A DNA stretch of 64,000 bases from Bin87 sp965204395 (GTDB lineage: Bacteria; Chloroflexota; Dehalococcoidia; Lucifugimonadales; UBA3495): positions 1,426,001 to 1,490,000 of the forward strand of contig OZ241987.1 of the NCBI GenBank assembly GCA_965204395.1. Direction: 5' to 3'. Below the pieces are notes generated by a model. That model was not told the DNA's origin and ran no database searches. It saw nothing but the letters and a program-made list of their open reading frames with translations. Both the position numbers and the translations under genes were made by a program. Shown here piece after piece: positions 1 through 8,743 of the stretch; position 1 is the first letter of the stretch, and each line of letters opens with the position of its first letter.

Positions 1-506
1 TTGCGTTCTGCGCCGCCGGCCAACCCCAGGTTGAATCGGTAGCTGTCCAACTGGGCGGACTCGTCCTCGTACACCGCGCCGATTATGGACGGCGACAGGC
101 GTGGTTCGATGGCCTGGACTTCCTGAGCGTCGATCCAGCGCATCGATACGTGGGGCTGCTGCCATTCCATCAGGCGCTTGATCAGATCGACTTCCTCGTC
201 GTCCAGAGCCAGCCGCAGGGAGGGACGGCGCTGGTAGAGGAGGTTCATGCCGGTGAGCGATTCCAGTTCCTGCACCAAATCAGGAAACTCGGCGTAGGAG
301 GCGCGGGCCAGTTCGAAAGACGCTCCGGGGGTGAACTCCGCACCCAGGAGGCTGAGGGAGCCGGTGGCGTGGGCGGAGGCGCCGCTGCCGATGGACTCCC
401 GCTCCAGGAGCGTAACGTTGACGCCCTCGCGGGCGAGGTAATAGGCGACCGAGGAGCCGACGACTCCCGCGCCGATGACTACTACTACGTCTGCGGTTTC
501 AGGCAA
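1..506 (-). CDS. FAD-dependent oxidoreductase (DAO family), C-terminus cut by window edge
   Basis: An open frame of 168 codons runs to the window edge, so only the N-terminal part is visible. Residues 9-19 read VVIGAGVVGSS, the FAD-binding GxGxxG Rossmann motif, followed by a helix and LLERESIGSGAS, the usual acidic strand end and glycine-rich loop of the D-amino-acid oxidase/glycine oxidase/sarcosine oxidase family. The start is inferred to be TTG at 506, because GGGAGG lies 8-9 bases upstream and the only nearby ATG is out of frame. It probably oxidises a small amine or amino acid; the substrate cannot be read from this part. The next gene on the same strand, a Gfo/Idh dehydrogenase, lies about 180 bases upstream. 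Confidence 0.85.
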   Translation of the reverse strand, partial: MPETADVVVVIGAGVVGSSVAYYLAREGVNVTLLERESIGSGASAHATGSLSLLGAEFTPGASFELARASYAEFPDLVQELESLTGMNLLYQRRPSLRLALDDEEVDLIKRLMEWQQPHVSMRWIDAQEVQAIEPRLSPSIIGAVYEDESAQLDSYRFNLGLAGGAER

Positions 507-606
507 GCTCTCGTCCTCCCCATAGAGATTGTTGAGTTATTCGCAGGGATATTTCCCAGTGCGGAGATTTGTCGCGTAGTTAATCTGAACCGTAAGAGGC
601 GCGCCC

Positions 607-655
607 ATGGTTCGACAGGCTCCCGCCAAAGGCGGACGTTCCGCACCATGAGCGG
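607..655. repeat. D-family hairpin repeat with E unit inserted
   Basis: The sequence runs from ATGGTTCGACAGGCTC to ACCATGAGCGG. The 22-bp E unit (623-644, beginning CCGCCAAAGGCGGACG) sits exactly between GGCTC and ACCATGAGCGG. The same flanks without the insert occur at 31991-32010. It lies in the gap between two minus-strand genes. Confidence 0.8.
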
Positions 656-689
656 TCAGATTGTCATTTGGCGGCGGGACATGGCAGCC

Positions 690-1787
690 TCATTCGACGG
701 CGAGTTCCTGGCCGGTGTCGGACGCCTGCTTGATGGTGTCGATGAAGCGGTGGAGGCCAACGGCGGTGTCGAAGGTGGGCTGGCGGCTTTCGCCGGTGCG
801 GATCGACTCGGCGAAGAGGGTGTACAGCTGGCCGATGTTGAAGGGGTCGCCACGGGGGAAGTCGTCCGGAACGTAGAAGAACTGATCGGGCAGGGCCAGG
901 TCCTCCAACTGGTGGCTTCTCTGAGCGCCCTGAACGCGCAGCATCTCGCCCCGTTGGGACGAAACATTGCCGGATACGATGAGCGTACCCTCTCGACCGT
1001 AGATTTCCATGCGATAACCGCTGCCGGCCCAGGGCGCGGCTCCGACGTGAACGGCCGCGGCCGCGCCGCGCTCGAGTTGACCGGACACGCGCACGTTGTC
1101 GGGGGAGTCGGTATCGACGAATTGCTCGGTGTCGGGCTCGTACCACTGGGGCACCTGGGTCGAGACCATGCAGGCGACGCGGGCGAAGTCGCCGGCCACG
1201 AAGCGCAGGGCGTCGATGACGTGTCCGGTGGCGATGGTGAGGGTGTGCGCGCCGAGGCTGGCGTCCCGCTGCCAAGTGCGGTCGGAGGGACGTTCCACGG
1301 GGCCGTCCCGGAAGGTGTTGACGCTACACGACAGGACCTCGCCCACGTATCCGGTGTCGATCAGGTCCTTGACGTGGAGCAAGGCCGGGCTGACTCGGGA
1401 TTGCAGGCCGACAGCGGTCTGCACGCCTCTGCTCCGGGCGAGGTCCGCCAATTCGACGGCTTCGGCGGTGTTGCGGCCCAACGGCCACTCGGTGAGGACA
1501 TGCTTGCCGGCCTCGATGGCGGCCCTGGTAGGCTCATAGTGGGACGGCACGCGCACCACCACGGCGACGGCGTCGATCTCGTCGGACGCCACCATGGTGT
1601 TGAAATCGTGGAAGGCAAGCTTTGCGCCAAACCTCTGGCGGGCTTCCTCCGCGCTCTCGGGCCGGGTGGTGCACACGGCAGTCATCTCGACGTCGGGACT
1701 GGCCAGGATCGCGGGGAAGTGCGACTGGTTGGACCAGGTGGAGTTGACGTTGGCTCCCACGAATCCCAAACGAATCTTGTCTGCCAT
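690..1787 (-). CDS. Gfo/Idh/MocA family dehydrogenase, EWP variant
   Basis: The product is 365 residues, normal for the family. The N-terminal NAD(P)-binding Rossmann domain begins LGFVGANVNS (residues 8-17), and the C-terminal half is the alpha/beta substrate domain. Most family enzymes have E-K-P after the Rossmann fold with a catalytic lysine. Here residues 99-103 are TEWPL, so the lysine is replaced by tryptophan (W101), as in Gal80-like members. The protein may therefore bind rather than oxidise its ligand, or use another base. AGGAGG 7-8 bases upstream supports the ATG at 1787. It lies 50 bases downstream of a luciferase-like oxidoreductase on the same strand and may be co-transcribed with it. 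Confidence 0.88.
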   Translation of the reverse strand: MADKIRLGFVGANVNSTWSNQSHFPAILASPDVEMTAVCTTRPESAEEARQRFGAKLAFHDFNTMVASDEIDAVAVVVRVPSHYEPTRAAIEAGKHVLTEWPLGRNTAEAVELADLARSRGVQTAVGLQSRVSPALLHVKDLIDTGYVGEVLSCSVNTFRDGPVERPSDRTWQRDASLGAHTLTIATGHVIDALRFVAGDFARVACMVSTQVPQWYEPDTEQFVDTDSPDNVRVSGQLERGAAAAVHVGAAPWAGSGYRMEIYGREGTLIVSGNVSSQRGEMLRVQGAQRSHQLEDLALPDQFFYVPDDFPRGDPFNIGQLYTLFAESIRTGESRQPTFDTAVGLHRFIDTIKQASDTGQELAVE

Positions 1788-1837
1788 GATGAGGCCTCCT
1801 GAAATGTGATCGATACGCGGTAGTCTCTACGGGTGGA

Positions 1838-2971
1838 CTACTCGAGAGATGCAGGGTTGATGGGGGTGGGCATTTCCTGCACGGCAGGCAGCACTTTTTC
1901 GGCGAACAGGCGGAGACTCTTTTCGGCCTTTTCCCGGGGCATGCCGCCGTAGAACATGTGGATGACGACCTTCTCCAGGCTGATGGTCCACTGGAGCGCG
2001 CGGATTTTTTCGATGATCTGGTCGGGTGTGCCGATGGGCTGGGTGGCGCGGCGGGCGTTGAAGCTGGCATCCGCCGTGCCGACGTCGGCCTGCTGGCGTA
2101 TCAGGTATTCCTCGTAGCCGCTGATGCCCTCGTAGCCGGGGTTGTTCCACTCGAAGTAGTGGTGCTGGGCAGCGGTTAGCTGGTTGTGGAAGTAGGTCCA
2201 GCCCTCCTCGGCTTCCTCCTCGGTCTCGGCGCAGTACATCCACAGGAGGGTGGTGGGCTGGTCGGGTGGCAAGCCGAGTTCCTTGCGGATGCGGTTGAAC
2301 CGGCGCACCTTGTCGACCATCTCGTCCACGTCGTCGCCGGCGACAAACATCTGGCCGAGGCCGTTTTCGGCGGCCATTCTGGCGGACGCTTCAGTGGTGA
2401 ATGCAACCTTGATGTCCTTGGTCAGTTCACCCTTGTGGCGGGCCTGGGGCCGGATGGTGGTGGGCGGGATTTCGTACACGTTGCCCTTGAAATCGAACCG
2501 TTCCGCACCGTCGGCGGCCTTGATGACGTTGATCACGTCGTAGAAATACTTGTGGGACTCACCGATGGGGTAGCCGAGGGAGGCGTACTCGTGGGGCGCG
2601 ATGCCGCGGCCGATGCCCAGATGGAGGCGACGGCCCCTGAGGAGGATATCGAGCATGGAGATCTCCGAGGCGAGCCGGACCGGGTTCCACCACGGCGCGA
2701 CGATGACGGCGGTGCCCACGTCGACGCGCTGGGTGCGGCCGGCCCAATAGGCCAGGTACTGCAACGGGTTGGGCTGCATGGAGTAAGCGGAACCGTAGTG
2801 CTCGGTAGCCCAGATGGAATCGAAACCCAACGGCTCGACCAGTTCGCCCATGTAGAGCGTGTCATCCATGTTCTGGGCGTCGGGGATCGCCGGCGGACGG
2901 TGGTATTCCTCTTTCAGCAGACGCTCCCAGTCGCCCTGGTTGTAACCGGTGACCATCACTCCACAGTGCAT
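1838..2971 (-). CDS. LLM-class (luciferase-like) flavin-dependent oxidoreductase
   Basis: The product is 377 residues with the bacterial luciferase-like TIM-barrel pattern: an N-terminal GFDSIWATEHYG strand-helix, the LHLGIGRG loop and a long C-terminal helical part. Members use FMN or F420 to hydroxylate or dehydrogenate small organics; the substrate is not predictable. The frame extends further upstream, but the ATG at 2971 is chosen because AAGGAGG lies 8 bases before it and homology-like sequence starts there (MHCGVMVTGYNQ). The upstream extension is low-complexity. Two further LLM proteins occur in the window (25768 and 37953) but are not close copies. Confidence 0.88.
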   Translation of the reverse strand: MHCGVMVTGYNQGDWERLLKEEYHRPPAIPDAQNMDDTLYMGELVEPLGFDSIWATEHYGSAYSMQPNPLQYLAYWAGRTQRVDVGTAVIVAPWWNPVRLASEISMLDILLRGRRLHLGIGRGIAPHEYASLGYPIGESHKYFYDVINVIKAADGAERFDFKGNVYEIPPTTIRPQARHKGELTKDIKVAFTTEASARMAAENGLGQMFVAGDDVDEMVDKVRRFNRIRKELGLPPDQPTTLLWMYCAETEEEAEEGWTYFHNQLTAAQHHYFEWNNPGYEGISGYEEYLIRQQADVGTADASFNARRATQPIGTPDQIIEKIRALQWTISLEKVVIHMFYGGMPREKAEKSLRLFAEKVLPAVQEMPTPINPASLE

Positions 2972-3183
2972 CGGTGGGTTCCTCCTTGGGGTTCGTCCGC
3001 CCGGGCCGGGCGGGTTTTGTCTTCGTCGTCGGAATTGTGCCGTGTAAGTATAACGGTTCCGTGGGTCTGCCACAGGGAACCGAATCGGTCACCGCGAAAG
3101 GGCCTGTCGATCCTCGATTTCCCTTTGTGTTCGGCTACTGGTATGCGAGGAATTTGTTGGTATAAGAGAATTCCAAACCTCAC

Positions 3184-3226
3184 GTTTTCACCCTCACCCT
3201 CACCCTCTCCCATCAAGGGAGAGGGG
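3184..3226. repeat. B-family hairpin repeat
   Basis: CCCTCTCCC (3203-3211) and GGGAGAGGG (3217-3225) form a perfect 9-bp stem with a five-base loop, preceded by a CACCCTCACCCT lead-in that recurs at other copies. It lies between divergent genes, so it is not an obvious terminator here. Confidence 0.85.
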
Positions 3227-3349
3227 ATTTGTTGGGATTTTGCTGGAATAATGAAAGACCTTGGAGACGGATGGGCCGGCGTTTCGTTGAGTTGCGCGGT
3301 CGGTTAGAATTGCCGACGTAGCGCACGCCCTGGCCAGGAGATGCCCCCC

Positions 3350-4132
3350 ATGACCACACCCGATGAGTTGTCGCGAAGGACTCACGAACTCGAGGAGTAC
3401 CTGCCCGTCAACAGCGACATTCCGTCCATCTCGCCCGACTACGCTCGTGTCCAGACGCCATTGATGTGGGGCGGGATCTGGCAGGCGCCGGGGTTGGATT
3501 TGAAGCTGCGCAGCTTTGCGACCATCTCGGCGCAGTGCGTGAACGGCTGGGATTTCGGCTTGCAGCACCAGATACGGGTGGGCCTGACCATGGGGATGTC
3601 TCCGCGGCAAATCAAGGGGATATTCATTCAACTGCTGTTCTACGCGGGCATACCGGCCACGGTACACGGGTTGCTCCAGGCGCAGACGGTGATCAACGAG
3701 CGGGAGGAATGGAAGGCGGCGGACGTGCCGCAGGAGGCGGACTGGCTGGAAACCCTGGAGGCCAAGCTGGAGCGGGGCAGCGAGATCCGGCGGGAACTCT
3801 GGGGCGAGGCGGCCAACCGGGAGGTTGAGGAATCCCTGGCGCAACGGATGACGCCGGAAGCGTCGGACATCGTGGACGGGTACAACTACGGAGAGGTTTG
3901 GGCACGGGATGATCTGGCGCCCAAAGAGCGGATGGTGTGCGTGCTGGCCGCGTTGATGGCCCGGGGTCACTGGAAGCAGTTGCGGCGGTACATCCGGTAC
4001 GCGCTGAACATGGGGTTCGACCAGCGGGAGATCTGCGAGGTGTTCGCGCAGGCCGGCTGGTACCGGGGCTGGCCGCACGTGGAGGACGCGCTGGAGCAGG
4101 CGCAGGAAGTATTCGCGGAAGCGAGCGACTGA
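3350..4132 (+). CDS. Two-domain carboxymuconolactone-decarboxylase-like protein, copy 1 of 3
   Basis: The product is 260 residues with two CMD/AhpD-type repeats. The first (about residues 45-120) contains TISAQCVNGWDFGLQHQIRV and IFIQLLFYAGIPA. The second (about 185-245) contains ALMARGHWKQLRRYIRYAL and EVFAQAGWYRGWP. Only one cysteine is present where AhpD has CxxC, so peroxidase-type redox chemistry is unlikely; decarboxylase/lactonase-type or unknown function is more plausible. Of the in-frame ATGs at 3341 and 3350, the second is chosen because AGGAG ends at 3340, touching the first but 9 bases from the second. It heads a run of three paralogues. Confidence 0.88.
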   Translation: MTTPDELSRRTHELEEYLPVNSDIPSISPDYARVQTPLMWGGIWQAPGLDLKLRSFATISAQCVNGWDFGLQHQIRVGLTMGMSPRQIKGIFIQLLFYAGIPATVHGLLQAQTVINEREEWKAADVPQEADWLETLEAKLERGSEIRRELWGEAANREVEESLAQRMTPEASDIVDGYNYGEVWARDDLAPKERMVCVLAALMARGHWKQLRRYIRYALNMGFDQREICEVFAQAGWYRGWPHVEDALEQAQEVFAEASD

Positions 4133-4157
4133 TTGGACATTCCAGGAGATCATCAGC

Positions 4158-4949
4158 ATGACGACGGTACAAGAAATCCAGGAACGATCGGCGAAGCTGC
4201 GGCAGTTTTTCGACCAGCACCTGCCCTACGCGCGGCCCACGCCGGTGCTGGCGGATTTCGTGCGGGTGCAGCACGAGTTGATGTGGGGCGGCGTCTGGCT
4301 GGCCGACGGGCTGGATTTGAAGCTGCGGAGCTTCGCCACCATCACGGCGCAGTGCGTCAACGGTTACGACTTCGGCGTGGAGCACCAGGTGCGGACCGGG
4401 CTGACGGTGGGCATCACGGCGCAGCAGATCAAGGGGATATTCATACAACTGCTGTTCTACGCTGGCGTGCCGGCCACGGTGTTTGGGTTGCGTATTGCTC
4501 AGGAGGTCATCAACGAGCGGGAGGAGTGGAAGGTGGGCGACGTGCCGGTGGATGCCGAGTGGCTGGACTCCATCGAAGAGATGCTGGCGCAGGGTAAGGC
4601 CGTGCGGGTGGAGAACTGGGGTGAAATCGCCGACGCAGAGATCGAGAACTCGCTGGCGCGGCAGTTCGTTCCGGAGTCGGCGGAACTGGTGGATGGTTAC
4701 CTGTTTGGCGAGGTTTGGCGTCGCGCGGACCTGAGCCCACAGGAACGGATGGTGTGCATCCTGGCGGCGCTCATGTGTCGGGGCCACATGAAGCAACTCA
4801 AGCGGCACGTCGGGTACGCGCTGGACGCCGGCCTAGACGCGCAGCAGATCTGCGAGGTGTTCGCGCAGGCCGGTTGGTACCGGGGATGGCCGTACGTGGA
4901 GGATGCGCTGGAGCAGGCCAACGAGGTTTTCGAGTCCCGGGGAGTCTGA
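4158..4949 (+). CDS. Two-domain carboxymuconolactone-decarboxylase-like protein, copy 2 of 3
   Basis: The product is 263 residues, collinear with its neighbours on both sides. It keeps LMWGGVW, TITAQCVNGYDFGVEHQVRTGL and GIFIQLLFYAGVPATV in the first domain and AALMCRGHMKQLKRHVGYAL plus EVFAQAGWYRGWPYVEDALEQA in the second. AGGAG lies about 10 bases before the ATG. The 25-base gap from copy 1 and 45-base gap to copy 3 indicate one transcript. The three copies may act on related substrates or form a hetero-oligomer; that is inference. Confidence 0.88.
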   Translation: MTTVQEIQERSAKLRQFFDQHLPYARPTPVLADFVRVQHELMWGGVWLADGLDLKLRSFATITAQCVNGYDFGVEHQVRTGLTVGITAQQIKGIFIQLLFYAGVPATVFGLRIAQEVINEREEWKVGDVPVDAEWLDSIEEMLAQGKAVRVENWGEIADAEIENSLARQFVPESAELVDGYLFGEVWRRADLSPQERMVCILAALMCRGHMKQLKRHVGYALDAGLDAQQICEVFAQAGWYRGWPYVEDALEQANEVFESRGV

Positions 4950-4994
4950 CCGTCGCCGTCAGCCATACAAATCGCAACATGGTGGGAAATTGAA

Positions 4995-5801
4995 ATGGAC
5001 ACTGCCGCTGATCTGGCCCGCAAGGCCGCCAATCTCCACGCGTTCATCGACCAGTACGTGCCGCAACGTAGGCTCACCGCCGCGCTGCCCGACGTCAGCA
5101 CGGACTACGTGAAGCTGCAGGAAGAAGTGATGTGGGGCGGCGTGTGGCAGGTGCCAGGGCTGGACGTGACGCTGCGCAGCATCGCGACCATCGCGGCCCA
5201 GTGCTGCAACGGGTGGGAGTTCGGGCTGCAGCACCAGATCAGGGTGGGCCTGTCGCTGGGAATGTCGCCGCAGAAGGTCAAGGGGATATTCCTGCAGCTG
5301 ATCTTCTACGCAGGGATACCGGCGACCGTGTCATCGCTGGCGCAGGCGCAGCGGGTGATCAACGAGCAACCGATGTGGCAGGCGGAGGACAGCGAACCGC
5401 TGGAGGCGGACTGGCTGGCGTCGGTGGAGGAAAAGCTGGAAAGGGGGCGCGACATCCGGCGGGCGAACTGGGGCGAGAACGCCGAGTTTGACCTGGAGAA
5501 TACGCTGGCCCACGAGCTTACGCCGGAGACTGCCTCGCTGGTGGAGGCCTACAACTTTGGCGAGGTTTGGGCGCGCGGCGACCTGACCCCCAGGGAGCGC
5601 ACGGTGTGCATCCTGGTGGCGCTGATGTGCCGGGGACACATGCGGCAACTGCGGGAGCACATCGACTACGCCCTGGAACTGGGTATGAGCAAACGTGAGA
5701 TCTGCGAGACATTCTCGCAGGCCGGATGGTATCGCGGGTGGCCCTACGTGGAGGAGGCGTTGGAGCAAGCCGACGCGGTGTTCACGGAGCGGGGGATTTA
5801 G
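4995..5801 (+). CDS. Two-domain carboxymuconolactone-decarboxylase-like protein, copy 3 of 3
   Basis: The product is 268 residues with the same two-repeat architecture. It has CCNGWEFGLQHQIRVGL in repeat 1, one extra cysteine relative to the sister copies but adjacent rather than CxxC, and ALMCRGHMRQLREHIDYALELG in repeat 2. Upstream GGTGGGAAATTGAA is a weak ribosome-binding site, consistent with translation in an operon. A shorter, more distant CMD protein lies at 51998 and is not part of this cluster. Confidence 0.87.
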   Translation: MDTAADLARKAANLHAFIDQYVPQRRLTAALPDVSTDYVKLQEEVMWGGVWQVPGLDVTLRSIATIAAQCCNGWEFGLQHQIRVGLSLGMSPQKVKGIFLQLIFYAGIPATVSSLAQAQRVINEQPMWQAEDSEPLEADWLASVEEKLERGRDIRRANWGENAEFDLENTLAHELTPETASLVEAYNFGEVWARGDLTPRERTVCILVALMCRGHMRQLREHIDYALELGMSKREICETFSQAGWYRGWPYVEEALEQADAVFTERGI

Positions 5802-5856
5802 CGTCGGGTTGGGCTGCGCGCCTCCATAGGCGTAGGGTTGGGAGAGAGTAAGACGG

Positions 5857-6771
5857 TCAGGCGGTTGGGGGATTGTCCTGGTACCAGTCGATGATCTGTG
5901 AGCCGGTGGCCGCCCATACGCCGCCGCGTCGCATCATGCGGCCGAGGGCGCGGTCGAGGTAGCCGATGCGGAAGGGCTGGCCGATGAGCCAAGGGTGCAG
6001 GTTGAGGGCCATGAGGCGGCCGTTCTGCTGGCCGTCCTCGTACAGGGTCTCGAAGCTCTCTTCCAGTAGCTGCTGATACCGGCCCACGACCACCCTGCGT
6101 TCCCACAGGGCTCCCACGTCGTCGAGTTCCCACATGACGGGCAGGGTGAACATCTCGCCGTGGGGGCTGTGCAGCGGGTAGGGCTGCTCGTCGTTGACCC
6201 AGTCGCAGACGTAGCGCAGGCCGGCCTCGGACAATAGCTGCGGTGTGCGGGCGGACTCGCCGTATTCGGGGCCCAGCCAGCCGGCGGGGGCGCTGCCGGT
6301 GGCTTGGGTGAGGGCGGACACCGACTGGCTGATGTAGTCTCTCTCCTCGGCTTCGGACATGTTGCTGGTGATCATGCGGGAGAGGGAGACGCCGTGGCCG
6401 ATGATTTCCGCTCCGGCATCCTTGCAATGCTGCACCAGGTAGGGGTAGTTCTCGGCGGTCATGGCGTCCATGGCGACGGTGGCCGGGATGCCGTGCTTGC
6501 GGAGGGTGTCCAGCACGCGGAAGATGCCGACCCGGTGCCCGTATTCCCGGTGCGACATGCGCGCGTAGTCCGGAAACGGCCGGGGGGCCAGACCACCGGC
6601 GAAGGGCGTGGTGAAGCTGTCGGCGGGCGGGTCCCACTCGGGTTTTTCGAGATCGATGATGACGCACAGGGCGACGCGGGCGTTGTCGGGCCAGCGCAGG
6701 ATTCCCCTCCTGCTGAGGGGAGACCAATCGTAGTGCGGGTGGTCCATCCCGAAGCGACGTTCTGCGGGCAT
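5857..6771 (-). CDS. Polysaccharide deacetylase/allantoinase (PuuE)-like protein
   Basis: The product is 304 residues with a NodB-type fold: VALCVIIDLEKPEWD at strand 1, IPATVAMDAMTAENYPYL, then GAEIIGHGVSLSR carrying the metal-site histidine, and WLGPEYGESARTPQLLSEAG. The arrangement resembles PuuE-type allantoinases and related cyclic-imide hydrolases more than secreted chitin deacetylases. There is no signal peptide, so a cytoplasmic role on a small cyclic amide is likely. GAGGAG lies upstream of the ATG at 6771. A paralogue follows at 6936, with a repeat between them. Confidence 0.85.
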   Translation of the reverse strand: MPAERRFGMDHPHYDWSPLSRRGILRWPDNARVALCVIIDLEKPEWDPPADSFTTPFAGGLAPRPFPDYARMSHREYGHRVGIFRVLDTLRKHGIPATVAMDAMTAENYPYLVQHCKDAGAEIIGHGVSLSRMITSNMSEAEERDYISQSVSALTQATGSAPAGWLGPEYGESARTPQLLSEAGLRYVCDWVNDEQPYPLHSPHGEMFTLPVMWELDDVGALWERRVVVGRYQQLLEESFETLYEDGQQNGRLMALNLHPWLIGQPFRIGYLDRALGRMMRRGGVWAATGSQIIDWYQDNPPTA

Positions 6772-6873
6772 GTTGTTATCTCCTCGGTATGTATTTATGG
6801 ATTGTGCTTCCAGGTGCTTGTGGACACATCGCAGAATTGACGGTCAGTGGCAAAAAACTCTCCCTCACCCCAA

Positions 6874-6918
6874 CCCTCTCCCGCCAAAGGCGGACGTTCC
6901 GCCCATCGAGGGAGAGGG
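6874..6918. repeat. B-family hairpin with E unit in the loop
   Basis: CCCTCTCCC (6874-6882) and GGGAGAGGG (6910-6918) form the B stem. The loop is expanded from the usual five bases to 27 by an E-type palindrome beginning GCCAAAGGCGGACG. It lies between the two deacetylase-like genes. Confidence 0.82.
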
Positions 6919-6935
6919 GGAAATTGAGAACCCGA

Positions 6936-7853
6936 TCAGCTATTACCGTTGTTCAGGCGGGCGGCGTGGGCTACGGCTTCGTCGTAGTAGTTGGCGATGT
7001 AATAATCGGCGATGTCGTCGGCGGTGGTTTGCCAGACGCCGTCGTGGGACATGATGTAGCCCAGGACGTCGTCGAGGTACCTGGCCCGGTGGGGCTGGCC
7101 GATGAGGTAGGGGTGGAGTGCGATGCACATCACGCGCCCACTGTGTGCGCCTTCCTGGTAAAGCTGGTCAAACTGCGCCTTGCAGATCTCGGCGAAGTAG
7201 TCGCCCTCGTAGTGCTGCCGAAACAGCGGCGCGTCGTTGAGCTCGATGGAATATGGGACCGATACGAGCTTGCCACTGTTGACCTTGATGGGCACGGGCT
7301 GGTCGTCGTGCATCCAGTCGGTATGGTAGATGAGGCCGGCCTCGGCCATGAGGTCCGGCGTGCGCTCGGTTCCCGATATCGCGGGCCCCAGCATGCCCTT
7401 CAACTGTTTGCCCGTGTGCTGCTTGAGAGTGTCGATGGTATCCCGGTAGAACTCGCGCTCCTGCTCCTCGGTGTAGGTGTTGAGGTAGCGGGTGTTGTAG
7501 ATGCCGTGGCTCATGAAGTCATAGTTGCGCTGCACCATGGCCTCGCCGATCTCGGGATAGTGCTCCAGCACCGCCACGTTCAAGGACACACAACACCGGA
7601 TGTTGTGCTTGTCCAGCACGTCGGTCATGCGCCAGAAGCCCACGCGGTTGCCGTAGTCCCGGTAAGCGTAGCCCTGGACGTCGGGGTAGGGAGTGCGCGG
7701 CCAGGGATCGCGGGACCCGTCGAACTCGGGTTCGTATTCGTAGTGCTCGACGTTGGGGGCAATCCACAACGCAACCCGGGCGTCGTTGGGCCATTTGATG
7801 GTGGGCCGGTCGATAATGGGGCTGTAATCGACGCGATTCTGTGGCGAAGGCAC
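6936..7853 (-). CDS. Polysaccharide deacetylase/allantoinase-like protein, second copy
   Basis: The product is about 305 residues with the same fold as its downstream neighbour: WPNDARVALWIAPNVEHYE, AVLEHYPEIGEAMVQ, FMSHGIYNTRYL and ALHPYLIGQPHRARYLDDVL. The shared LHPxLIGQPxRxxYLD motif in both genes shows paralogy. Two in-frame GTG codons are available. The one at 7853 is preferred because GGGAGG lies 8 bases upstream, whereas GGGAG touches the GTG at 7862. No signal peptide is visible. Function is probably hydrolysis of a C-N bond in a small cyclic compound; substrate unknown. Confidence 0.83.
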   Translation of the reverse strand: MPSPQNRVDYSPIIDRPTIKWPNDARVALWIAPNVEHYEYEPEFDGSRDPWPRTPYPDVQGYAYRDYGNRVGFWRMTDVLDKHNIRCCVSLNVAVLEHYPEIGEAMVQRNYDFMSHGIYNTRYLNTYTEEQEREFYRDTIDTLKQHTGKQLKGMLGPAISGTERTPDLMAEAGLIYHTDWMHDDQPVPIKVNSGKLVSVPYSIELNDAPLFRQHYEGDYFAEICKAQFDQLYQEGAHSGRVMCIALHPYLIGQPHRARYLDDVLGYIMSHDGVWQTTADDIADYYIANYYDEAVAHAARLNNGNS

Positions 7854-8743
7854 GGTGGACACCTCCCTGGTGACGGGGAATTGGCAGCCCGCGCGGACTG
7901 TCCGATAAGGTTGCCGGCAGTGTATGCGGCGGGGATTGAGCCGTCAACGCGCCGGGTCGGCGCAGCCGGGTCATTCGGTTATCCATAATCCCGCCCTGTC
8001 ATCCCCGCTAAAGCGGGAACGAGCTAGCCTACAACAATAGCAGTCGGTAAGCAACCGCTCTTTTCGCCTGACGCGTACCCACTTGTAATTGCGGGGTGAA
8101 AGGACGGAAAGGTCGATTTCCCGCTCATTTCCTCTCATTTCCGCTAATTCAAGTAGCGCATGGGGCGGGTCGTGGGGCTGAATGGGGGCCGAGGGAAGGG
8201 TTTTGGCGGCGGTTTGGGTGGTTTTGGCGGGCAGGTGAGCGGGTTTGGGGAGGGAGGTTCGCGGTGTTGGGAAGTGGGGCATTGGGACGGCCCTCGCGGG
8301 CCTGGGTGGCGGGTTGGATTTGGACGCTGGGTAATATGGTACGGATGGGGTAGGGGTTAGAGCAAGGCGGAAGTGTCGCCGGGTGGGACGTGTAGCAACT
8401 TTGGTAAGGCCCTGATCGCCAAGCCAGGGTCATTCGGATCGGACATGTGATCAACCGAGCAGCAGGCGCCGTCCGGGATGATGGTCAGGAAATCGTCCGC
8501 TCATGGTGAGTTTGTCGGATCGTGAGCGGGCTACGCATCCGGACGCGGATCATCGAATGGCCTTGCCCCCAGGCCGTCTGGTTGCGACTTTCAGATAATC
8601 GAAAGCGCCTGAGGGTGTGGCCGGCAGGATACGCGCAGGCCGGGAAGCCGGCGCGTACCGATGCACCGCCGGATCTACCGCCGCGCTCGCCTGGCCCTAT
8701 GCACGCTCGCCGGACGCTGCGAATGAAACGTCCCGGCTGGGAC
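7854..8743. other. 890-base gap without a supportable gene; G-rich tract
   Basis: No frame here looks like a protein. It holds a small hairpin CCCGCTAAAGCGGG (8004-8017), then a strongly strand-biased tract (about 8160-8360) with many GGG and GGGG runs separated by short T or GT stretches, then half of a MITE-like element (8385-8414). The rest is unassigned. Confidence 0.6.
8385..8414. repeat. Solo end of the D-type MITE
   Basis: GGGACGTGTAGCAACTTTG followed by GTAAGGCCCTG matches the right end of the complete elements at 11431-11575 (inverted) and 31916-32038. No matching left end is visible nearby, so this is a fragment. Confidence 0.55.

Noticed and set aside
150..1802. 550-codon open frame on the plus strand
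   Set aside because: It lies opposite the Gfo/Idh gene and the FAD oxidoreductase, has no family resemblance and arises from high-G+C codon bias; the minus-strand genes have motifs and ribosome-binding sites.
3230..3265. Possible additional end of the D-type MITE
   Set aside because: Only about ten bases (GAAAGACCTTG) match and no inverted partner is near.
2186..3307. 373-codon plus-strand frame
   Set aside because: It is antisense to the luciferase-like gene and runs into a B repeat; composition is Gly/Val/Asp-rich shadow sequence.
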